NCBI GenBank assembly: GCA_029948255.1
Contig: JALIZF010001723.1
Span: forward strand, 221,001-285,000
DNA from: Telmatactis stephensoni
Lineage: Eukaryota > Cnidaria > Anthozoa > Actiniaria > Isophelliidae
Reading direction: 5' to 3'
DNA: 64,000 bases
A program made the position numbers and the translations under genes. Shown piece by piece: positions 59,101 to 64,000 of this stretch; the first letter of the stretch is position 1; every line of letters starts with the position of its first letter. Under the pieces are notes generated by a model. It searched no databases and was not told where the DNA came from. It saw nothing but the letters and a program-made list of their open reading frames with translations.

Positions 59101-62100
59101 TTGGCCAATCAATATGATGTACCTGAGTACTATTAACTTTTTCTTTTTCCTGGACATCGTCATTTTCATTTTCTTCGTCTCCACTGTCACCTTTGGAAGC
59201 AGTTCCATCGACAACATTTCCTGCAAGGTGAAGTAAATTTTCCCCTACAGTGTCAAACACAATTGGATCATCGGTATCGTTGAAGTTTGACAGAGATTCC
59301 ACCATTGTTGAGGCAGCGTTAATCGACATCATCTGAACAAAAACAGATCATAGAACTTATGACTCTGGGTAAATTATACACTATTTTTATATAAAACGCA
59401 CGCGCATGTCTCTGTACTGTGATATGAACACGATGGGAGATGTAGAGCACAAGAAAAGCAAGATTACGAACACAGAACGTAGCCATTTTTTTCTCTTGCA
59501 TTTTGAGAGCTCTTCATCTTCCAAAGTTTACAAATGTATTACAGTACAGAGAAATACGCAGTCGTTTTATATTACTTTTATAAAATATTTTCAACGTTTT
59601 GGTGCAAGCCATGCCTCTGCCTTCTGATGTCAACACGGCAGCCAGCCAATAAGCGCGCGCGGTATATCTCAAATGCTTTATAGCATGATATATGATCTAG
59701 AAAACGTTTTTGAAGTGCTCGCATGATATAAAATAGTGTCAAAGCCTTCAACTCACTTGTCCATCAACGGAAAGTTCTCCAGTCTGAGCGGTCGCGTCGA
59801 TCAGTACCCCGGCCGCCATTTGGATATTTTGAGTTCCATTAGCAGGAACATTCATCATTGAAGCTATTACATTGTTTCGTATCTGAAACAGAGGAATACG
59901 TTAGAATATTAGGTAAAACATGTCAGATGCACCAAACAACGTTAGAGATAACATCTCCAAAATTGAGACCATGAACGTTCTTTTCTTTCTAAGACTTCGT
60001 TTCTTTGTTCGTTTGTGTTTATTTGGTTTCTTTTGTTGTTGTTGTTGTTGTTGTTGTTGTTCTATTATTTTCTGCTCTGCTCTGCTCTGCTCTATTCTTC
60101 TCTGCTCTGATCTTTGTTTCAGTGTTTTAGTGTGCCACATGGTCCGTTTTGGGAAGGTATTGCTGAAAAATGTCCTACCTGGGTCCTGTTGGTTAATGAA
60201 ATATTTCCACTAGTGTTGCTGCTGAGTAAACTAAGGCTTCCAAGACCTTTTTGAGCTTTCGATTTATCATCATCACCTTCTTCAGTTGCTAACAACTTCT
60301 CGATGTCCTTAACTGGGTCTTTTAAGTGAGGTGGGGTGGCCTGGAAATGAAACACTTTTTAGCAATAAAGTTTATCACAGGTACCGTGTATACACCTTAT
60401 TCCAAAATGGCGACAGCGGTGACAATCAGTAGAGTAAAACAAAACCAAAACATCAAATATCAAGGCTTATTTCTATGTAGGGTAAAGAAAAACACCGGCA
60501 AGACAAAATTAGCGACAGATTTCCTACAGATAAACTTTTAACATGAATTATGGATCTCGATGCCTCACTTTCATGCTCTCTGCTGTCACTAGTGTCCGCC
60601 ATTTTGGAATTAGGTGTATATGCAATAGAGAGGGCGACTCCATGTGCGCGAGCAAACTGTCAATATTTGACGTTGTTTAGCCCAGGTTCGAGAGGGATCT
60701 TTTCCCAGAAATGCTTTGCGCTCGCCAAATCAGTGTTTCAGGAAAGAAAATCTCTTGCGATGTTACAGACATACATTTACTTGTTGAAATTCCTTTCAAT
60801 TGATTGGTGGTTAGGTTGGTTCCTACTTTTCTTCTCTCTTCCCCAATTGCCCCTAATCTCCTCTCGTTCTTTTCGTATTTATACAAACACTCAAACACAT
60901 AAAAAGTAGTAATATTCGCAGTGCAAAACGGACCACCCCGTGCCGTTTTCTGCACAGTCTTATACAAAAACTAACCTAATGTTGAGTCAGTTTGTCGCAT
61001 TCAACAAATTTTTTACCGCTCTGCAAATAATTCTGGGTAATTCAAATTGTTAAAACTTGTGTGGCAATATACAGCTTAGCTGCTAAGCTGTTACATCAAC
61101 AAGTGGTAAGCGATAAATTGATCATTACTGTGTTTTAGAAGACTTACCGTCACGTTCAAGAAGACACTACTACTTTCGTACTCATCAAAAACTTTCACCT
61201 CAACCTGTAGACTAAAGTTCTTTTCACTGTCTCCTAAAGGAAGTCTTAGGGGAAAGTTACTTGACTTGCCAAAGTATATTAATTTCGGTAGGCCATTAGG
61301 ATTTAAAGACCAGGCTTCATATCCAGTTAATTTATCATCTTCGTTGATCCAACCCTGGCAAACAACCTTGAGAAAATCGGCTACTGCTAAGAGTTCAGTT
61401 CTGTCACCTTCACATCTTCCTGAGTGTGGCAAGATGTTTGTTTTGAAGATGTGTTCACTGCTAAACGAGCCATTTTGAAGGTTTAAAACGGTGTGCTGTA
61501 TTTTGTATGTTTTGTCTTGTTCCAAGCTGTTTTCTCCAAGAACGAAGTAAACGTTGGTTTCATCAGTTAGCCTTTTGAAGTCTTTAACTGGACTCCAAAC
61601 TGTTTCATCTAAAGACATTTTAGTGATACCTTATATACTATCTGCTTCTTACAGCAACAGCGTGGAAAGAAGGAAAGAAGGAAGGACGCAAGGACCGAAT
61701 GATAGAAGTGAGGGAGGAAAGAAGGGAAGGAGGGAGGGAAGGAAGAAAGGAATTAAGGAAGGAAACAAGGAAGCAAGGAAGCAAGGAAGCAAAGAAGCAA
61801 GGAAGCAAGGAAGCGAGGAAGCAAGGAAGCAAGGAAGCAAGGAAGCAAGGAAGCAAGGAAGCAAAGAAGCAAGGAAGCAAGGAAGCAAGGAAGCAAGGAA
61901 GCAAGGAAGCAAGGAAGCAAGGAAGCAAGGAAGCAAGGAAGCAAGGAAGCAAGGAAGCAAGGAAGCAAGGAAGCAAGGAAGCAAGGAAGCAAGGAAGCAA
62001 GGAAGCAAGGAAGCAAGGAAGCAAGGAAGCAAGGAAGCAAGGAAGCAAGGAAGCAAGGAAGCAAGGAAGCAAGGAAGCAAGGAAGCAAGGAAGCAAGGAA

Positions 62101-64000
62101 GCAAGGAAGCAAGGAAGCAAGGAAGCAAGGAAGCAAGGAAGCAAGGAAGCAAGGAAGCAAGGAAGCAAGGAAGGAAAGAAGCAAGCAAGCAAGCAGACCA
62201 GGAAACCAGGAATTGGACAAAGATATCGGTTCATGTTTACTTTAGAAAATACGTACTTGGTCCAAAGCCGATATCAATTCGTTCTCCCGTGTCCACAAAA
62301 ACTGACCACGAATGTGTCAAGCCTACAGCGCATCCATTGGGATCTCCACAGGACGGCTCTAAACCAAGTCTTGAAGTAGTTTTCATCAAATAGCCACAAT
62401 TGTAAATGCATCTAGGACAAATAATTACGATAATCATCATAAAGTTTGACTGAATTTAACACCATTTTTCCCCAAATAACTCGCTCTAATGTGCTCTTCT
62501 CAGACATTTTGATGGCGTTATCGCACTTGAAGACATTTTTTGTCCGACTGAGCTTTTATTTTCCCTACCTTAAGAAAAACTTTGGTGGCGATGGAACAAC
62601 TTTACACGACAACTCTGTATATGCATTACGGAAGTCTTTGGTCACAAACATCCTGAAGATTATGATTTCTCCTGCGCCAACACGGCTGCTTTGGAAGACT
62701 AATGACCTGGTACTGTGCTCTAGCCGACCGACTCCATTACCGAAGCAACCGCCAATTAATCCAGTTGAAATTCCTTCTTTTAAAATGGGAAGAGAGTTGA
62801 GATTGTTTATAGTAATAGATGCTGAGTCAGTTGATTTGCGACAGGTCCATATATAGTTCAGATCATTTCGATAGGGTCGAGCTTCTTTAGCTGAATACAA
62901 AACAAAAATGGAATTAGACTCAATTTTAAGTAAATACATAGTTTGGTAAGTCTGATAAAGTTACAACTGTCAATGAAGTTTATTGTCTTTTCTTTTTCGG
63001 TGGTGGGGTGAAAGGTTCGGTGAAAGGTTCTGCTCATGTGGCTATTCGTATAATAGTGGGTTCATTAGGGGCCGGGCACCAGGCAAATTGGCTGGCTGTG
63101 AGCATGACTTTGCTGAGTTTTGCCCGGCTGTCTTGGGGAATGCAAACCAGCCCTTCCATATTAAATGTACGTAGTCTTGCCCTGCTGTCACACCCAGATG
63201 CCCTCCCTGATTTTATCATAAGTACTGTAGTTTAAAACATTTCATACCTGTTTCATGTACATCTCTATCAAACGAATTCCAGCCGTGTATCAAAAGTGGT
63301 TGTCCAACGGTGTACAGACACTCATCAGTTGTATCTATACCAGCAACTAATGGAGCTTTTGACATATTTATAAACGCGAATTGATGATCAAAGGATGTTG
63401 CATTCAGTGTTGACCAGACTCTGACGGCTGCATAGTAAATACCAGACAGTAAAGAGAATGGTTGGATAGTGCAATGGATCTCTGTTGAGGTACTGACATT
63501 TAGAGTTGCTCCGCTGCACAAAGGAGTGCAGTTGGAAATGACACCATCCTGAAATTCATAATGAATTACAAAATGAAAAAACGATGCAACTGAAAAAAAC
63601 AATCATTTCTTATTCGAAAAGGAGTTCAATTCTAGTTCGTCGAAAAAGGAAATTGGGTACAATTTAAGGTTTTGGTCTAAGTGACAAAGGTAAGTTCCAG
63701 CGCCATCACCACCATCATCATTATCATCATTAGCCATCGCATAATTTGGCGGCGTTAATTTTTTCTAATTAATTACTTCTTGCAAATACATTCTATCAAA
63801 TAATTATTATCAAACTTAATAGAATCTACCTTGGAAATCCTGGCCAATTGCAAATCATATCTAACTTCGGGTTCCATTCCGCAATGACTTTTTATGGTAA
63901 AGGATATATTGTGCTGATCTGAGCGTCTGTATGGCTTTGGAGCTGCCAATGTACTGCCAAAGTTCTGTGTAACTTTAAGGTAACGAAACCTACAGAGAGT
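50463..64000 (-). CDS. Polycystin-1-like receptor/channel gene C (5' exons beyond window)
   Basis: Fourteen exons are visible, equivalent to exons 6-19 of gene B: 63830-64000 (partial), 63248-63548, 62569-62890, 62257-62411, 61148-61608, 60179-60340, 59757-59882, 59123-59332, 58466-58690, 56332-57975, 55732-55968, 53546-54949, 52109-52283 and 50463-51841. Every exon is open and all phases join, so this is the best template for the family. It ends at the TAA at 50463-50465, after a tail finishing DYFLY. It is closer to gene B than to gene A in the REJ exons, for instance sharing TDETNVYFVLGENSL in exon 10. The signal peptide and cysteine-rich exon must lie to the right of the window. Intron 9 carries a 0.5-kb 8-bp repeat. 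The role is as for gene A: a PKD1-type receptor/channel subunit. Confidence 0.9.
52109..52283 (-). CDS. Gene C exon 18: start of polycystin extracellular domain
   Basis: The exon encodes VTNADKFWSWCDKILLPGLY to MPRLRQARVKS, open and 175 bases. The open frame continues upstream past the acceptor, but comparison with A and B places the border at gaag/GTC. Confidence 0.85.
52709..52999 (+). mobile_element. tRNA-headed SINE with ATTT tail
   Basis: The head carries pol III promoter boxes like a tRNA gene (A box ggccgagtggtcagag, B box ggttcgattcc). A ~190-bp body follows, then a tattatttattattta tail. The acceptor-stem pairing is poor, so this is a SINE rather than a working tRNA gene. It lies in the intron between exons 17 and 18 of gene C. 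Confidence 0.8.
53546..54949 (-). CDS. Gene C exon 17: PLAT domain and membrane spans 2-6 (intact)
   Basis: This single open exon of 468 codons begins LSKTRVGSVITNHEAFNYEI. PLAT follows (GHVVYIMVSVPDDVGDIHYI, EDPAWFLRQITIRDV), then FTRVQRVCCCFSFLFTAMLA, GLIVAPVNLLIMTLF, a charged cytoplasmic loop, VVYVAYILVVLTVLASATVV, LSLIQDILVVQPLKVVLIAI and EIVLHLIFFILLSIVMFGSQ. The region ends SEA before a gtaaga donor. The start follows a ttacag acceptor and matches exon 16 in phase 0. Confidence 0.9.
55732..55968 (-). CDS. Gene C exon 16: GPS cleavage motif and first membrane span
   Basis: The exon encodes MCLCNHLTSFGTD with HLT intact, then LFTIIGLFVVFVIAVVFARK. It is open, phase 0 at both ends and 237 bases, as in the other copies. 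Confidence 0.88.
56060..56250 (-). mobile_element. tRNA-related SINE, second family, gene C intron 15
   Basis: This is a reverse-strand copy: the head on the minus strand reads ggatggcacagttggttag and the B box is ggttcgatcccc-like. The body segment acacggaaatgaaagaagtt matches the 40961 copy in reverse. Confidence 0.65.
56332..57975 (-). CDS. Gene C exon 15: GAIN-like region, Thr/Pro linker, first half of GPS
   Basis: This 548-codon exon is fully open, from CPFNATCPAAQAFLSSK to CVFWNATTEMWSTDGC. The order is a diverged N-terminal third, a sequon-rich middle shared with A and B, a TTTP linker (PPPPTTTPLPTTT), a Gly-rich stretch, basic sites (RRRWRFRRTKRS and HRSRRE), then APQRKCAVVEEKPPPTAPP and the GPS half. 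It is the best reference for locating the shifts in gene B. Confidence 0.88.
58030..58435. repeat. Pyrimidine-rich CTCC/CTTC tract in intron 14 of gene C
   Basis: The plus strand is dominated by ctccctccctcc and ccttccttcc runs, interrupted by two similar blocks (ttctatcacacacaaaatcctgc near 58160 and the aaatcctgcaaaccacccat block near 58430). That suggests a duplicated 250-bp unit. It is in the intron between exons 14 and 15. Confidence 0.8.
58466..60340 (-). CDS. Gene C exons 11-14: N-terminal part of GAIN-like region
   Basis: Exons 60179-60340, 59757-59882, 59123-59332 and 58466-58690 are all open and phase 0. They encode ATPPHLKDPVKDIEKLLATE, ASMMNVPANGTQNIQMAAG, MMSINAASTMVESLSNFNDT and a segment containing MLGGEKTKKFQTPSLGLEIA. 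This helical GAIN-type sequence is closest to gene B. Confidence 0.77.
60030..60110. repeat. GTT microsatellite and CTCTG repeats
   Basis: About nine gttgtt units are followed by ctctgctctgctctg repeats, in the intron between exons 11 and 12 of gene C. A similar GTT tract occurs at 12237-12275 in gene A. Confidence 0.85.
61148..64000 (-). CDS. Gene C exons 6 (partial)-10: REJ-type extracellular region
   Basis: Exons 63830-64000 (cut by the window), 63248-63548, 62569-62890, 62257-62411 and 61148-61608 are open and phase-matched. They encode FTIKSHCGMEPEVRYDLQLA, CLYTVGQPLLIHGWNSFDRD, GGCFGNGVGRLEHSTRSLVF and EAWSLNPNGLPKLIYFGKSS. They are clearly closer to gene B than to gene A. A long 8-bp repeat sits directly upstream of exon 10 in the transcript. 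Confidence 0.83.
61660..62195. repeat. AAGGAAGC 8-bp tandem array in intron 9 of gene C
   Basis: Irregular GGAA-rich sequence from about 61660 passes into about 54 near-perfect copies of aaggaagc from about 61745 to 62180. On the transcript strand it is a long pyrimidine tract ending about 50 bases before the exon 10 acceptor. It gives long meaningless open frames on both strands (Glu-Ala-Arg-Lys-Gln-Gly type). Length in the assembly may not be exact. Confidence 0.92.

Noticed and set aside
61554..62393. Long open frames of Glu-Ala-Arg-Lys-Gln-Gly type and Leu-Pro-Cys-Phe type
   Set aside because: They are read-through of an 8-bp repeat inside an intron of gene C; several overlapping frames on both strands are open, as expected for a stop-free tandem repeat.
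1..64000. Bacterial features such as operons, CRISPR arrays or ribosome binding sites
   Set aside because: The intron structure and animal protein family show this is eukaryotic nuclear DNA; the tandem repeats have no spacer structure.

Overview
This is animal nuclear DNA, most likely from an anthozoan cnidarian such as a stony coral. It is AT-rich, the coding sequence is cut into short exons by GT-AG introns, the non-coding DNA is full of small inverted-repeat elements, tRNA-headed SINEs and microsatellites, and the recognisable protein family is polycystin-1-like (REJ + GAIN/GPS + PLAT + polycystin channel). Genus and species cannot be read from the sequence.

The window is a head-to-tail array of three paralogous polycystin-1-like genes, all on the minus strand, repeating about every 25 kb. 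Gene A occupies 15..18709: its N-terminus is present and its 3' end runs off the left edge. Gene B, 25652..43463, is complete from start to stop codon with 19 coding exons. Gene C, 50463..64000, has its stop codon, and its 5' exons lie beyond the right edge. Exon order, intron phase and most exon lengths are the same in the three copies, so the exon borders given here support one another.

In transcript order each gene encodes a signal peptide, a cysteine-rich N-terminal module, a REJ-type extracellular region, a long N-glycosylation-rich GAIN-like region with a Thr/Pro linker and basic cleavage-like sites, a GPS ending in HLT, a first membrane span, a cytoplasmic PLAT domain, further membrane spans, the polycystin extracellular domain and the six-span channel module. 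The product is about 2,600 residues. It should be a large membrane receptor/channel subunit of the PKD1/PKD1L/sperm-REJ class.

Copies A and B carry single-base insertions that break the reading frame (seven each, all +1), while copy C is intact over its visible part. An insertion-only pattern looks more like consensus error than gene decay, but this needs re-sequencing. Parts of exons 15, 17 and 19 are nearly identical between copies while neighbouring sequence is diverged, which suggests gene conversion.

The two intergenic stretches (18710..25651 and 43464..50462) and the larger introns hold no recognisable gene. They contain many non-autonomous elements. The most striking are a 1.54-kb foldback element flanked by TTAA (46177..47717), an eight-unit 78-bp minisatellite (42716..43300), an approximately 500-bp 8-bp repeat tract (61745..62180) and several families of short elements with terminal inverted repeats.
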